Positions 1 to 11,198 of a DNA stretch of 49,203 nt are shown piece by piece (positions within the stretch are counted from its first letter, which is position 1; every line of letters begins with the position of its first letter). A model generated the notes under the pieces. The model did no database searches. It was not told the origin of the DNA and was given only the letters and a program-made list of their open reading frames with translations. Source of the stretch: Woeseiaceae bacterium (lineage in GTDB: Bacteria > Pseudomonadota > Gammaproteobacteria > Steroidobacterales > Woeseiaceae); contig JASJCM010000022.1 of assembly GCA_030065985.1 (NCBI GenBank), positions 1 to 49,203 on the forward strand. Direction: 5' to 3'. A program made the position numbers and the translations under genes.

Positions 1-301
1 GGTCTTGTCCCCATTTCCACAGATATGACCAGCCAATGAAAAAGAGCGGCCCAAACAACAGCGTTGCGATTACCAGTACAGTCCACTTGGTCGCGCTTAT
101 GTGCTCGAATGAACCGACAATCCCTTCACCGGGGTCGAAGTTAGTCGCAACAATGATGAATAGGACGAAGAGAAGGCAACGCCACGACCAATAGAAATAC
201 TCCTTCCAGAACCCGGGATCACGCAGTTCGGACTTAAGGGATATCCTATTGGCCACATCTTCATAGTCCGTTTCGTACTTGTCCTTGCGGGGCTCAATCA
301 T
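1..301 (-). CDS. Partial membrane protein, 3' end beyond left edge
   Basis: An open frame runs from an ATG at 301-299 to the left edge without a stop, giving about 100 residues. The first 40 residues are charged and hydrophilic (start MIEPRKDKYETDYEDV). Two hydrophobic stretches follow, at roughly residues 48-62 and 80-96, with a WKEYFYWSWR segment just before the first. It is probably a small inner-membrane protein of unknown function whose C-terminus lies outside the window. I do not recognise a family. It is the last of four minus-strand genes separated by copies of one repeat. Confidence 0.55.
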   Translation of the reverse strand, partial: MIEPRKDKYETDYEDVANRISLKSELRDPGFWKEYFYWSWRCLLFVLFIIVATNFDPGEGIVGSFEHISATKWTVLVIATLLFGPLFFIGWSYLWKWGQD

Positions 302-340
302 CGAAAGGACCAAAAAAATCAGTAAGAGCTCAAGGCCCGC

Positions 341-395
341 TATGGGTCAGAAGCAGTCATCCTACCTCAAAACGCCTGGCCGGCGGCTTCCGGCC
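341..395 (+). repeat. Dispersed intergenic repeat, copy 1
   Basis: A 30-base core at 344-373 matches the copy at 1301-1330 at 29 of 30 positions. It starts GGGTCAG and ends CCTACCTCAAAAC. A GC-rich hairpin follows at 378-395 (arms GGCCGG and CCGGCC). It lies between the acetyltransferase stop and the start of the edge gene. Confidence 0.85.
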
Positions 396-417
396 AAAAG
401 GAGACGCTCAGCAACTG

Positions 418-900
418 TTACATCGACAATGCCGTAGACGCTAGGTCACGCTCCATAGGCACGTAAGTGATCCCATGGTCTGTCGTCGCACCGCCACTTC
501 GATGAAACCCCATCTTCTCGTAGATAAGTTCAGCGTAAGGCGATGAGTGAACAGTTAGTTTCGATATCGGGAGCTGCGCTGTCTGCAATCGACAAATCGC
601 ACGTTCAAGCAACTCGTTCGCAATCCCTTGGTGCCTCAGAATGACAAAAAGCAATGCGACGCGATCGGGCGGCGCAAACTCCAGCATCCCTACAAGCTGA
701 TTCGACTTGTCCGCAACCAGAACAAATCCACCAGCTTCCACTCGCTCCCGCAACGCGCCCGGATTCGCGTACCGAAAAAACTCCTTGATCCCTTCCGGGC
801 CGTAATCCGGCGCAACAAATTCGTCGAACACTTGCCGAACGAGATCGCAGACCGTTCCTTCCTCATCATCCCTCATCTCTCGGTAGACAATCTGATCCAT
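418..900 (-). CDS. GNAT-family N-acetyltransferase
   Basis: A 160-residue single-domain protein of the GNAT fold, which transfers the acetyl group of acetyl-CoA to an amine; the substrate cannot be read from the sequence. Visible GNAT features are the early helix carrying DLVRQVFDEFV, the central strand FVLVADKSNQLVGMLEF, the acetyl-CoA-binding segment ILRHQGIANELLERAI (the QGIA stretch matches the R/Q-x-x-G-x-A loop), and a C-terminal LIYEKMGF motif typical of motif B. Length is usual for the family. The ATG at 900 is the natural start. It stands alone between two repeat copies, as expected for an accessory cassette-like gene. Confidence 0.85.
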   Translation of the reverse strand: MDQIVYREMRDDEEGTVCDLVRQVFDEFVAPDYGPEGIKEFFRYANPGALRERVEAGGFVLVADKSNQLVGMLEFAPPDRVALLFVILRHQGIANELLERAICRLQTAQLPISKLTVHSSPYAELIYEKMGFHRSGGATTDHGITYVPMERDLASTALSM

Positions 901-913
901 AAACGTGATGTCC

Positions 914-970
914 GGAAAGGGTCAACAGCCGTCATTGTAGCGGATTGCACCTGGAGGGCTGGAGTCGGCC
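914..970 (+). repeat. Dispersed intergenic repeat, diverged copy
   Basis: It starts GGGTCAACAGCCGTCAT and aligns to the 33-base core of copy 1 at about 21 of 33 positions, ending with the same TCGGCC-type tail. It lies between the acetyltransferase start and the stop of the small lipoprotein gene, the same intergenic position as the better copies. Confidence 0.55.
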
Positions 971-997
971 ATAAGCAGCCCCCTAGATACCGGCGGG

Positions 998-1249
998 CTA
1001 CTGCACCTCGCAGACTGTGCGCTGCCCCCACCCAATATATGTATGCAGTTTACCGCCAAGTTCTTGGCACTCTTTCTCGTCGGTAACTCGATCGTAAACC
1101 AGCTTGACGTATTTCTCCTCTGGCCCGGGGCAGTAGTCGCTACACGCGAACACCTCAACTATTTCCGGAACCTCAGATCCGTCGTCGACCGGATCAGTCG
1201 AGCAAGCTGCGACCGTTGACGAAAGGATGAGAAAGAGAGTTTGTCGCAC
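998..1249 (-). CDS. Small cysteine-containing lipoprotein
   Basis: 83 residues beginning with a lipoprotein signal (MRQTLFLILSSTVAAC). The lipobox cysteine is residue 16, so the mature protein should be acylated and anchored in the envelope. The mature part is acidic at first (DPVDDGSEVPEIVEV) and has four further cysteines, suggesting disulfides in the periplasm. The start codon is GTG and no strong ribosome-binding site precedes it, which lowers confidence. No family recognised. It is flanked on both sides by the dispersed repeat. Confidence 0.55.
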   Translation of the reverse strand: MRQTLFLILSSTVAACSTDPVDDGSEVPEIVEVFACSDYCPGPEEKYVKLVYDRVTDEKECQELGGKLHTYIGWGQRTVCEVQ

Positions 1250-1297
1250 AAGTTCACTTGTTGAGGGGCGATTTCTCGTTCGAGCGCGAACGGCGCC

Positions 1298-1352
1298 TTT
1301 GGGTCAGTAGCAGTCATCCTACCTCAAAACTGCAAAGCGGCCGGACTCGGCC
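1298..1352 (+). repeat. Dispersed intergenic repeat, copy 2
   Basis: The core at 1301-1330 is nearly identical to 344-373. It is followed by a hairpin with arms GGCCG (1339-1343) and CGGCC (1348-1352). It lies between the stop of the DUF2283-like gene and the start of the small lipoprotein gene. Confidence 0.85.
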
Positions 1353-1360
1353 ACAACCAG

Positions 1361-1885
1361 TCATTCATCAACGAGCGTTGAGAGCCCGACAAGCAATATT
1401 GCAGCAACCGTCAGCCCGAAAGTGATACCGAAAGAAAATGACGGCGCAATCTTCGTCACGATGTAGGCGATCATGGCCGCGAACGCAAGCATCCCGGCAG
1501 TAAATCGAAGGTCGACAAACCGATTAACAATCAACTTGCGGAGGCGCGATTCGCCTTTAGGTTGAGCGTACTTGCGCAGCTCATCACCGATGTCTTTACG
1601 GCAGATGTATTCGATTCCGATCACGTTGTTTTCGTGGTCGAGATCAACGTTGATATCACCTAGCGAGAGGGTCTCTTTGACTGCCGCCGCTTCCTTGTGA
1701 ATGTCTGGGACGGGATTCGGAGGGCGTACAAAATAGACGTAACCAACGTCCGGCTCATCACTGAATGTGCAGTTCTGAATCTCAAGCGAGAGTATCTGCC
1801 GCGCCAAGTCCGTCTTGCCTTCCGAAGCGAGGTTTTCCTTCAACTGAGATGCGAGAATCGGACTTGCAATCGCGAGACTAGACAT
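1361..1885 (-). CDS. DUF2283-like protein with C-terminal membrane anchor
   Basis: 174 residues. The middle part (about 45-105) carries a signature like that of DUF2283 proteins: a YVYF strand followed by a conserved VDLDHENNVIGIEY block. The C-terminus (about 130-172) has two hydrophobic segments separated by KIAPS, so the protein is probably tethered to the inner membrane with the DUF2283-like domain in the cytoplasm. That domain is normally found alone in 60-80 residue proteins, so a membrane-anchored form is unusual. Function unknown. The ATG at 1885 has no clear ribosome-binding site. Repeat copies flank the gene. Confidence 0.6.
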   Translation of the reverse strand: MSSLAIASPILASQLKENLASEGKTDLARQILSLEIQNCTFSDEPDVGYVYFVRPPNPVPDIHKEAAAVKETLSLGDINVDLDHENNVIGIEYICRKDIGDELRKYAQPKGESRLRKLIVNRFVDLRFTAGMLAFAAMIAYIVTKIAPSFSFGITFGLTVAAILLVGLSTLVDE

Positions 1886-1913
1886 TGCTTTTCAGGTTAT
1901 TGGCGACGGTCCG

Positions 1914-1971
1914 GTTTGGGTTACAAGCTGTCACTCTACCACAAAATGCCTGAGTGTCGGCTTACGTCCGA
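1914..1971 (+). repeat. Dispersed intergenic repeat, copy 3
   Basis: Begins GGGTTACAAGCTGTCA and matches copy 1 at about 26 of 33 core positions, including CTACC and CAAAA. It lies immediately upstream of the DUF2283-like gene in the divergent gap 1886-2117. The rest of that gap shows no further gene. Confidence 0.7.
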
Positions 1972-2117
1972 AAGCAAACTTTCACCCTGGCGTCACGCTG
2001 GTAATCGCACTTTTTCTTTAGCGATCGTCCAAGAAGTCGTGACAGCAAAACATGCTCGTAACATGAAGTGTGTAATACTCGGCTGCGTAGCGCGCCTTAC
2101 CATTGAGGAGAGCCGAG

Positions 2118-3008
2118 ATGCAGAAGACACTGACCGTATCGTTACTCGTTGCCGCCTGTTTTCTACTTGCTTGCAGTGCAACATCGCCGCCAGCGTTCGC
2201 TGGAACTTCGAAGCTTGAGCAGTCTTTCAACGATACGACTTTTGAATTGCTGTCCTGCATGCTTGGCGCCGACCGAACCGCCACGTGCAAGATGAAGGTA
2301 CGGAATCAGTACACGGACAAACGAATAGAAGTAACCAGAGCGGGCATCTCGATCCAGGACGATCTCGGCAACGAGTACCCCGTTACGAGCGGCGGCTTCG
2401 GCGATCCCTCGACAGCGCCCAAGTGGAACCAGGTCGCTGTAGCGGATAGTGATTACGTCGTTTATGTATCCGCGGCTAACGTTAGCTCCAAGGCCAGTAG
2501 TGTTCGCGCAGTGGTGTTCCCGCGGCTGCTGGTTCGCTCAATGCAGGGCCAGGCGCTCGGATATCGAGATCGCGTCGTTTTCTCACACCCGCCAATGGAT
2601 GAGACCGAGAAAGCAGTGGCAGTTGAGTCGGCGCCAGTGCACGAGACGCTCACAGAGACTTCGACGACAGAAGCCGACGAGAAGATGCCTATTGCAGTCG
2701 ATGAATGGCAGCTGGTCGGATTGTGGAGCTACGACGCGGTTGACGGACAACAGATACCCTCGCAAGGATACGTTTTGCTGCCGAAACCTGGCGCAGGCGT
2801 CGGGCAAGCGTGGCTCGCCCGATTGGAATTAAAGAACCATGATCAGCTGCCTGAGCGACAAAGAGCATTGTGGCCCGTCATGATCCATATTGAGCGACGA
2901 ACCGTGTGTGCTGACTATCCGGGCTACCCCAACTATAAGGTCTTCATAGACGCGCCTGGCATTGACAATGACGCAATCTACAACGTCTCGGCGTGTAAGC
3001 CAGACTGA
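2118..3008 (+). CDS. Predicted lipoprotein of unknown function
   Basis: 296 residues from the ATG at 2118, chosen because a GAGGAG ribosome-binding site sits 7 bases upstream and the frame then opens with a lipoprotein signal (MQKTLTVSLLVAACFLLAC, lipobox LLAC). The mature protein looks like two beta-rich parts. Residues about 35-160 include an ATCKMKVRNQYTD strand and a NEYPV segment resembling solvent-exposed immunoglobulin-like folds. After an acidic, threonine-rich linker (about 175-200), a second part at about 200-296 holds four aromatic/cysteine-rich strands. I recognise no family. It is divergent from the DUF2283-like gene and is the only plus-strand gene in this accessory stretch. Confidence 0.65.
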   Translation: MQKTLTVSLLVAACFLLACSATSPPAFAGTSKLEQSFNDTTFELLSCMLGADRTATCKMKVRNQYTDKRIEVTRAGISIQDDLGNEYPVTSGGFGDPSTAPKWNQVAVADSDYVVYVSAANVSSKASSVRAVVFPRLLVRSMQGQALGYRDRVVFSHPPMDETEKAVAVESAPVHETLTETSTTEADEKMPIAVDEWQLVGLWSYDAVDGQQIPSQGYVLLPKPGAGVGQAWLARLELKNHDQLPERQRALWPVMIHIERRTVCADYPGYPNYKVFIDAPGIDNDAIYNVSACKPD

Positions 3009-3086
3009 ACGTTTGTTTCGGGCTGCTTTTGCGGACCGTGGCACTGCTACTAGAGGGCGTTGAGGCCTGGGGCTGCGATCGTCGCT

Positions 3087-3142
3087 AAGGGTCATTAACG
3101 GACATTCATAATACCCCGAAAGCGCTCGTTGGGCCGGCTGGT
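3087..3142 (+). repeat. Dispersed intergenic repeat, weakest copy
   Basis: Starts GGGTCATTAACGGACATTC and shares the GGGTCA start and the ACAT block with copies 1-4, but the rest is poorly conserved. It lies just downstream of the lipoprotein gene at the border with the pnp operon. Confidence 0.4.
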
Positions 3143-3182
3143 GTTTGGGGTCAAGCGGACCTCGCCATTGGAAAGCTCGACG

Positions 3183-3222
3183 GAAAAAAAAAGCCCCGGA
3201 GACGACTCTCAGGGGCTCTTTT
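3183..3222 (-). terminator. Intrinsic terminator after pnp
   Basis: Stem arms AGCCCC (3192-3197) and GGGGCT (3212-3217), with an inner GAGA/TCTC extension. On the minus strand it is followed by a run of nine or more T (3183-3192). It lies about 25 bases past the pnp stop. The other side also ends CTCTTTTT, so it may work in both directions. Confidence 0.85.
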
Positions 3223-3240
3223 TAGCTTGGCGAAGCTGGA

Positions 3241-5328
3241 TCAGGCGGCGTCAACTTCCTTCATGGACAGACGCACGCGACCCTGCCGATCTACCTCGAG
3301 GACCTTGACCTTGACCACGTCGCCTTCAGCCAGCTTGTCGCTAACCTTCTCGACGCGCTCGTTCGAGATCTGCGAGATGTGCACGAGGCCATCCTTGCCG
3401 GGCAGGATCGTGACGAATGCACCGAAGTCCATCAGTCGAGCTACCTTACCTTCGTAGATGCGACCAACTTCGACGTCAGCCGTGATCAGCTCGATACGGC
3501 GACGTGCTTCCTTGCCGGAGGCGCCGTCTACCGATGCGATGCGGATCGTGCCGTCGTCCTCGATATCAACCGACGCACCGGTCTCTTCGGTGATGGAGCG
3601 AATAACTGCACCACCCTTACCGATGACGTCGCGAATCTTCTCGCGGTCGATCTTGATCGTCATGATCGTCGGTGCCCACTCGCTCATCTCTTCGCGAGGC
3701 GCACTGATGACCTTGTTCATCTCGCCCAGGATGTGCAGACGTGCGTCACGGGCCTGGTCAAGCGCCTGGTCCATGATCTCGCGCGTGATGCCCTGGATCT
3801 TGATGTCCATCTGCAGCGCCGTAATGCCGCCCTCGGTACCAGCGACCTTGAAGTCCATGTCGCCGAGGTGATCCTCGTCACCGAGGATGTCGGTCAGGAC
3901 TGCGAAGTCATCGCCTTCCTTCACGAGGCCCATCGCAACACCAGCGACCGGCGCCTTGACAGGCACACCGGCATCCATCAGCGCGAGGCTCGTGCCACAC
4001 ACCGAGGCCATCGAGCTCGAACCGTTGGATTCAGTGATCTCGGATACAACGCGGATGACGTAACCGAAGTCGTCGAGGTTCGGCATCATGGCCTGCACGC
4101 CGCGCTTGGCGAGCTTGCCGTGGCCGATTTCGCGGCGCTTCGGCGAGCCAACAAAGCCCGTCTCACCGACGCAGAACGGCGGGAAGTTGTAGTGCAGCAT
4201 GAACTGCTCTTTGCGCTCACCTTCGATCGCATCGATGATCTGCGCGTCGCGCCCTGTGCCGAGCGTCGTAACGACGATGGCCTGGGTCTCACCACGTGTG
4301 AACACGGCCGAGCCGTGAGCGCGCGGCAGAACGCCGACCTGAACGTCGATCGGACGGACAGTCTTCGTGTCGCGACCGTCAATTCGCGGCTCACCTGCAA
4401 TAACGCGACCGCGCACGAGGTTCTTCTCGAGCTTCGAAGCCGCGCCCTTAACCTCTTCCGGGCTCCAGCGCGCATCATCGCCGCTGGCGAGGGCTTCAAC
4501 TGCGGCGTCCTTGGCGGCGCCAACGGCGGCCTGGCGGTCCTGCTTGTCCGTGATGCGGTAAGCATCGGCCAGTCCGGCCTCGGCGGCACCGGCAACAGCG
4601 GCGGCCAGCTCTTCGTCGGTCGCAGGCGCCTCCCAATCCCAGGCAGGCTTGCCAACTTCGGCAGCCAGCTCGTTGATCGTGTCGATCGCGGCTTGCATCT
4701 GCTCGTGACCGAACATGACGGCACCCAGCATGACTTCCTCGGACAGGCCGTCGGCCTCCGACTCAACCATCAAAACGGCGTCTTTCGTGCCGGCGACAAC
4801 GAGGTCGAGCTTTGAATCTGCCAGCGCCGCGTGGCCCGGGTTCAAAACGTACTCGCCGTCGATGTAGCCAACCTTGGCTGCGCCGATCGGGCCCGCAAAC
4901 GGCATGCCTGAAATGGCAAGTGCCGCGGAGGCGCCAATCATGGCCGGGATGTCGGGATCGACGTCCGGGTTCAGCGACATGACCGTCGCGATGACCTGGA
5001 CTTCGTTGGTAAAACCTTTCGGGAACAGCGGACGAACCGGGCGGTCGATCAGGCGGCACGTCAGTACCTCCTTCTCGCTCGGCCGACCTTCACGCTTGAA
5101 GAAGCCGCCCGGGATCTTGCCCGCGGCGTAGGTCTTTTCCTGGTAGTTAACGGTCAGCGGGAAGAAGTCGCGACCGGGGTCAGCAGCTTTTCTGCCAACA
5201 GCCGTAACGAGTACTGTCGTTTCGGCCATGTCGACGATGACGGCACCGTCAGCCTGGCGCGCTACCGCGCCTGTATCAATAGTTACCTGATGTTCCCCAT
5301 ACTGGAAACTCTTTCTGGTCGATTTCAC
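3241..5328 (-). CDS. pnp: Polyribonucleotide nucleotidyltransferase (PNPase)
   Basis: 695 residues (the E. coli enzyme is 711). PNPase degrades RNA 3' to 5' by phosphorolysis and is a core degradosome component. Two RNase PH-like halves are visible, the first from residue 1 and the second beginning near residue 315 ([13 protein letters not shown]) with the [10 protein letters not shown] catalytic-core segment. A KH domain carrying [17 protein letters not shown] follows at about 550-610. An S1 domain ([15 protein letters not shown] to RLSMKEV) ends the protein. The start [13 protein letters not shown] is the family's usual start. It is the last gene of the operon, 100 bases after rpsO, with a hairpin between that could be the processing site used in autoregulation. 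Confidence 0.98.
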   Translation of the reverse strand: MKSTRKSFQYGEHQVTIDTGAVARQADGAVIVDMAETTVLVTAVGRKAADPGRDFFPLTVNYQEKTYAAGKIPGGFFKREGRPSEKEVLTCRLIDRPVRPLFPKGFTNEVQVIATVMSLNPDVDPDIPAMIGASAALAISGMPFAGPIGAAKVGYIDGEYVLNPGHAALADSKLDLVVAGTKDAVLMVESEADGLSEEVMLGAVMFGHEQMQAAIDTINELAAEVGKPAWDWEAPATDEELAAAVAGAAEAGLADAYRITDKQDRQAAVGAAKDAAVEALASGDDARWSPEEVKGAASKLEKNLVRGRVIAGEPRIDGRDTKTVRPIDVQVGVLPRAHGSAVFTRGETQAIVVTTLGTGRDAQIIDAIEGERKEQFMLHYNFPPFCVGETGFVGSPKRREIGHGKLAKRGVQAMMPNLDDFGYVIRVVSEITESNGSSSMASVCGTSLALMDAGVPVKAPVAGVAMGLVKEGDDFAVLTDILGDEDHLGDMDFKVAGTEGGITALQMDIKIQGITREIMDQALDQARDARLHILGEMNKVISAPREEMSEWAPTIMTIKIDREKIRDVIGKGGAVIRSITEETGASVDIEDDGTIRIASVDGASGKEARRRIELITADVEVGRIYEGKVARLMDFGAFVTILPGKDGLVHISQISNERVEKVSDKLAEGDVVKVKVLEVDRQGRVRLSMKEVDAA

Positions 5329-5364
5329 TTTATTTACTCTGTTTGGAAACTGGTAGGCAACAGC

Positions 5365-5403
5365 AACCGACGGCGTACCCCTTGAGGGAACGACACGTCG
5401 GTT
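5365..5403 (-). promoter_or_regulatory. Hairpin in the rpsO-pnp spacer
   Basis: Perfect 8-base arms AACCGACG (5365-5372) and CGTCGGTT (5396-5403), with further partial pairing inside and no T-tract, so it does not look like a terminator. In E. coli a stem-loop at the same position is cut by RNase III and lets PNPase control its own mRNA. A similar role here is inferred from position only. Confidence 0.5.
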
Positions 5404-5428
5404 GAGGCTGGCCTATAGGATCTGCCTG

Positions 5429-5698
5429 CTAGCGGCGCAGGCCGAGCTTCTTGATGAGCTCGCGGTAGCGGTCCTGGTCCTTCGACTTCAGGTAGTCAAG
5501 CAGCTTGCGGCGCTTGTTGACCATCTTCAGAAGGCCCTGACGGCTATGGTGATCTTTCTTGTGCTCACCGAAGTGCTCGGTGAGTTCTGCAATTCGCTTG
5601 GACAGCAGAGCGACCTGGACTTCCGGGGAACCCGTGTCCGCCTCGCCGCGTGCATGTTCGGCGATAATCTCTGCTTTTGCTGCACTGGAAAGTGACAT
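5429..5698 (-). CDS. rpsO: 30S ribosomal protein S15
   Basis: 89 residues, the standard length of S15, which binds the central domain of 16S rRNA early in 30S assembly. The family signature is visible in order: [16 protein letters not shown], then the [18 protein letters not shown] block that contacts the rRNA three-way junction, then [10 protein letters not shown] and a basic C-terminus. The gene sits between truB (96 bases upstream) and pnp (100 bases downstream), the conserved bacterial order. The start [12 protein letters not shown] has the expected initiator context with GGAG a few bases upstream. Confidence 0.98.
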   Translation of the reverse strand: MSLSSAAKAEIIAEHARGEADTGSPEVQVALLSKRIAELTEHFGEHKKDHHSRQGLLKMVNKRRKLLDYLKSKDQDRYRELIKKLGLRR

Positions 5699-5794
5699 TT
5701 CTCAATAACTCCAAAAATCTCTATCTTTAGCCCCTTTTTCGAGCGCGGTATTCTAGCGCCTAGATGGGCCCATTAACACCCCAAAATCAGCAAT

Positions 5795-6730
5795 CTACGG
5801 GGTTTTTTCACTACTTTTGAACACCCGGCGCGGTGCCAGCGTCCCATCACGGGAAAGCTCGCCCACGCCCACAAATATCTGGTCGGCCCGGTACACCCTG
5901 ACAAGGCCTTCCGCCGCGCCTGCGCCCACCTGCACGGCCTGGCCGCCGCTGAAGCGCTCAGCCTCATCCGGACCGATTTCGACCGCCGGCAACCCGCCAA
6001 GTGCCACGTCAGAGCCCAATAGCCCTGCCCTCAAGCCCTCGAGATCGGCTTCCGCCCCTGCCTCGACGGCCGTCAGGTCCTGCATGTCCTCGGACCGGAA
6101 GGGCCCAACGGACTCGCGATGTAAGCGCACCGTGTGGCCGACCGTACCCGCCCTGCGGGCGATATCCTCGACCAGGGTCCTGACGTAGGTCCCTTTCGAG
6201 CAGGTCACCCGGAACACGAGGCGTGCTCCGGCGGCCTCGAGCAGCTCGATCGCCTCAATCCGTATCGGTCGAGCCTCGCGCTCTACTGTCTTGCCCTGGC
6301 GAGCCAGCTCATAGAGCCGCTTGCCGTCCTGTTTCAGCGCCGAATACATCGGCGGCACCTGCATCGACTCCCCGAGGAATCCCTGCAGGATCACGTCCCA
6401 TTCTTCCGCCGACAGATCAGGCACCTCGGCCGTTTCAATCACCTCGCTGCCATCGGCATCGCCCGTGCTCGTCGCCGAGCCAAGGCGGGCCGAGACCCGG
6501 TAGGTCTTGTCCGCATCCAGCAGATAAGCGCACACCTTGGTGGCCTCGCCGAAACACAAAGGCAACATGCCGGTTGCCGACGGGTCCAGGCTGCCGGTGT
6601 GCCCCGCCTTCTTTGCCCGCAGCAGTCGGCGAACCGTCTGCAACGCGCGATTTGACGTCATACCCGGCGGTTTGTTCAGCAACAACAGGCCGTCGACCGC
6701 GTCGTACCGGCTCTTCGCCCCACGTGCCAT
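5795..6730 (-). CDS. truB: tRNA pseudouridine(55) synthase TruB
   Basis: 311 residues (E. coli 314). It isomerises U55 in the T-loop of nearly all tRNAs. The catalytic motif GSLDPSATG contains the nucleophile Asp49. The N-terminal KPPGMTSN segment and the KTYRVSARLGSATSTGD segment are typical. A short PUA-like C-terminus begins near residue 250 (LPAVEIGPDEAERFSGGQAV). It starts 5 bases after the rbfA stop, so the two are surely co-transcribed. Confidence 0.97.
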   Translation of the reverse strand: MARGAKSRYDAVDGLLLLNKPPGMTSNRALQTVRRLLRAKKAGHTGSLDPSATGMLPLCFGEATKVCAYLLDADKTYRVSARLGSATSTGDADGSEVIETAEVPDLSAEEWDVILQGFLGESMQVPPMYSALKQDGKRLYELARQGKTVEREARPIRIEAIELLEAAGARLVFRVTCSKGTYVRTLVEDIARRAGTVGHTVRLHRESVGPFRSEDMQDLTAVEAGAEADLEGLRAGLLGSDVALGGLPAVEIGPDEAERFSGGQAVQVGAGAAEGLVRVYRADQIFVGVGELSRDGTLAPRRVFKSSEKTP

Positions 6731-6735
6731 TCGGG

Positions 6736-7098
6736 TTACCCCGCTGAGTCGGAGTTCAGCGCACCTTCAATGAGGTCACTGATGCGCTGCCCTTCGGCCG
6801 CACTGTCGTCATGCTCGAACCGGAGCTCGGGCACGTGGCGTACCTTGATCGCCCGCCCGAGCTTGCCGCGCAGGAAACCGGCCGCCTTCTCAAGCCCGTC
6901 CTGGACCGGCTCAACCTCGCCGTTCGGGTCGAGCAGGCTGTAGTAAACCTCAGCAACGCTCAGGTCACGTGATAAGTCGACGGCCGTAACCGACACGCCC
7001 TCAAGTCGCGGATCCTTGGTCTCGAAGCGCAACAGCTCGTTCAGCGTGCGCAGGACCTGGTTACCCAGTCGCTGGTTTCTCGAAAACTCACGTGGCAT
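6736..7098 (-). CDS. rbfA: Ribosome-binding factor A
   Basis: 120 residues with the compact KH-like RbfA fold: a basic N-terminus (PREFSRNQRLGNQVLR), then DPRLEGVSVTAVDLSRDLSVAEVYY, and the RAIKVRHVPELRFEHDDSAAEGQRI block that is diagnostic of the family. RbfA binds immature 30S subunits and helps mature the 5' end of 16S rRNA, particularly in the cold. It lies between infB (16 bases upstream) and truB, the classical arrangement. Confidence 0.97.
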   Translation of the reverse strand: MPREFSRNQRLGNQVLRTLNELLRFETKDPRLEGVSVTAVDLSRDLSVAEVYYSLLDPNGEVEPVQDGLEKAAGFLRGKLGRAIKVRHVPELRFEHDDSAAEGQRISDLIEGALNSDSAG

Positions 7099-7114
7099 GA
7101 CTTATTCCCGCGAG

Positions 7115-9643
<2,529 letters not shown>

Positions 9644-9667
9644 ACATTAACTCCGCATTCCTGGCGC

Positions 9668-11170
9668 TTACGCCTGCTGCTCTTCCTCGAACCAGTGGGC
9701 CCGCGCTTTCATAATCAGCGCGGCGGCGTCTTCCTCGTCCATCTCACTGATTTCGAGGAGATCGTCGGTGGCCAGTTCGGCAAGATCCTCACGCGTGACC
9801 ACGCCATTGCTGGCGAGCGTAAACGCGAGTCCCTTGTCCATGCCCTCGAGCTCCAGCAGGTCCTCCGCCGGCTCGACTTCGTCGATCTTCTCTTCCTGTA
9901 CGATTGCCTGCGTCAGCAGCACGTCGCGCGCACGGCTTCGCAGCTCTTCGACGATGTCCTCGTCGAATTCTTCAATGGCGACCAGCTCGGCGGCCGGCAC
10001 GTAAGCCACTTCCTCGATCGTCGAGAAGCCTTCCTGCACGAGGATGAGGCCGATTTCCTCATCGACATCGAGCTGCTTCGAGAACAGCTCGATGAGCTCA
10101 CGCATCTCGGCCTCGCTTTTCTCCTCGGCGTCCGCCGCGGTCATGACGTTGAGCTCCCAACCGGTCAGCTCACTGGCGAGACGAATGTTCTGTCCGCCAC
10201 GACCGATGGCCTGCGACAGCTTGTCTTCCTCGACCGCGATATCCATCGAGTGCTTGTCTTCGTCGACAACAATCGAGACAACCTCGGCCGGCGACATGGC
10301 GTTAACCACGAACTGGGCCGAGTTCTCATCCCAGAGGATGATGTCGACACGCTCGCCGGCGAGTTCGTTGGAGACCGCCTGGACACGCGAGCCACGCATA
10401 CCCACGCACGCGCCGACCGCGTCGATGCGGTTGTCATTGCTCTTTACGGCAATCTTGGCGCGCAGACCCGGGTCGCGCGCGGCGCCGAGAATGTCGATCA
10501 GCCCCTGGCCCACTTCCGGCACCTCGATCTTGAACAGCTCAACCAGGAATTGTGGCGACGTGCGCGTCATGAACAGCTGCGGGCCACGCGGCTCGGAGCG
10601 AACCTCGGTCAGCAAAGCCTTGATACGATCCTGCGGCCGCACGGGCTCGCGCGGGACCATCTGGTCACGCGGCACGAAGCCCTCGGCGTTGCCGCCAAGG
10701 TCGATATAGACGCCATTGCGATCGACGCGCTTGACCAGGCCCGAGAGCATTTCGCCTTCGCGGTCCTTGTATTCCTCGACCACCTGCTCACGCTCGGCCT
10801 CGCGCACCTTCTGCACGATGACCTGCTTGGCCGTCTGCGCGGCGATGCGGCCGAACTCGACCGACTCCATCGGAACCTCGACGAACTCGCCCGGCTGAGC
10901 GTTTTCATCGACATCCACAGCATCGATCATGCGCAGTTCGCGGTCCGGCACCTCGAGTTCAGTCGACTCGTCCTCGAACACCAGCCAGCGACGCCAGGTG
11001 TCGTAGTCGCCCGACTCACGGTCGATTTGCACGCGCACGTCGATATCCTCGCCGTGCTTGCGGCGCGTAGCCGATGCGAGTGCAGCCTCGATTGCCTCGA
11101 AAATGATCTCTTTCTCAACACCTTTCTCGTTCGAGACGGCGTCGACGACCATCAGGATCTCTTTGCTCAT
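9668..11170 (-). CDS. nusA: Transcription termination/antitermination protein NusA
   Basis: 500 residues (E. coli 495). NusA binds RNA polymerase and modulates pausing, termination and antitermination. The order is an N-terminal polymerase-binding domain (about 1-125), an S1 domain (GLVKRVDRNGVYIDLGGNAEGFVP, about 135-200), KH1 and KH2 (AVGACVGMRGSRVQAVSNEL and AIGRGGQNIRLASELTG), and two acidic C-terminal repeats of the kind that in E. coli bind the alpha subunit and lambda N. These repeats are present, as usual in Gammaproteobacteria. The gene lies 28 bases after rimP, whose leader may be sensitive to NusA-dependent termination. Confidence 0.98.
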   Translation of the reverse strand: MSKEILMVVDAVSNEKGVEKEIIFEAIEAALASATRRKHGEDIDVRVQIDRESGDYDTWRRWLVFEDESTELEVPDRELRMIDAVDVDENAQPGEFVEVPMESVEFGRIAAQTAKQVIVQKVREAEREQVVEEYKDREGEMLSGLVKRVDRNGVYIDLGGNAEGFVPRDQMVPREPVRPQDRIKALLTEVRSEPRGPQLFMTRTSPQFLVELFKIEVPEVGQGLIDILGAARDPGLRAKIAVKSNDNRIDAVGACVGMRGSRVQAVSNELAGERVDIILWDENSAQFVVNAMSPAEVVSIVVDEDKHSMDIAVEEDKLSQAIGRGGQNIRLASELTGWELNVMTAADAEEKSEAEMRELIELFSKQLDVDEEIGLILVQEGFSTIEEVAYVPAAELVAIEEFDEDIVEELRSRARDVLLTQAIVQEEKIDEVEPAEDLLELEGMDKGLAFTLASNGVVTREDLAELATDDLLEISEMDEEDAAALIMKARAHWFEEEQQA

Positions 11171-11198
11171 TTCCTCAAAACTCCAAACTACCCGTGTG

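Noticed and set aside
341-1971. Integron attC sites between the small genes
   Set aside because: The repeats are suggestive, but I could not find the 7-base core-site pairs or the expected bulged-hairpin layout, and no integrase gene is in the window.
3379-4815. A 478-codon open frame opposite pnp
   Set aside because: Antisense shadow of pnp in a GC-rich region, with no recognisable protein features.
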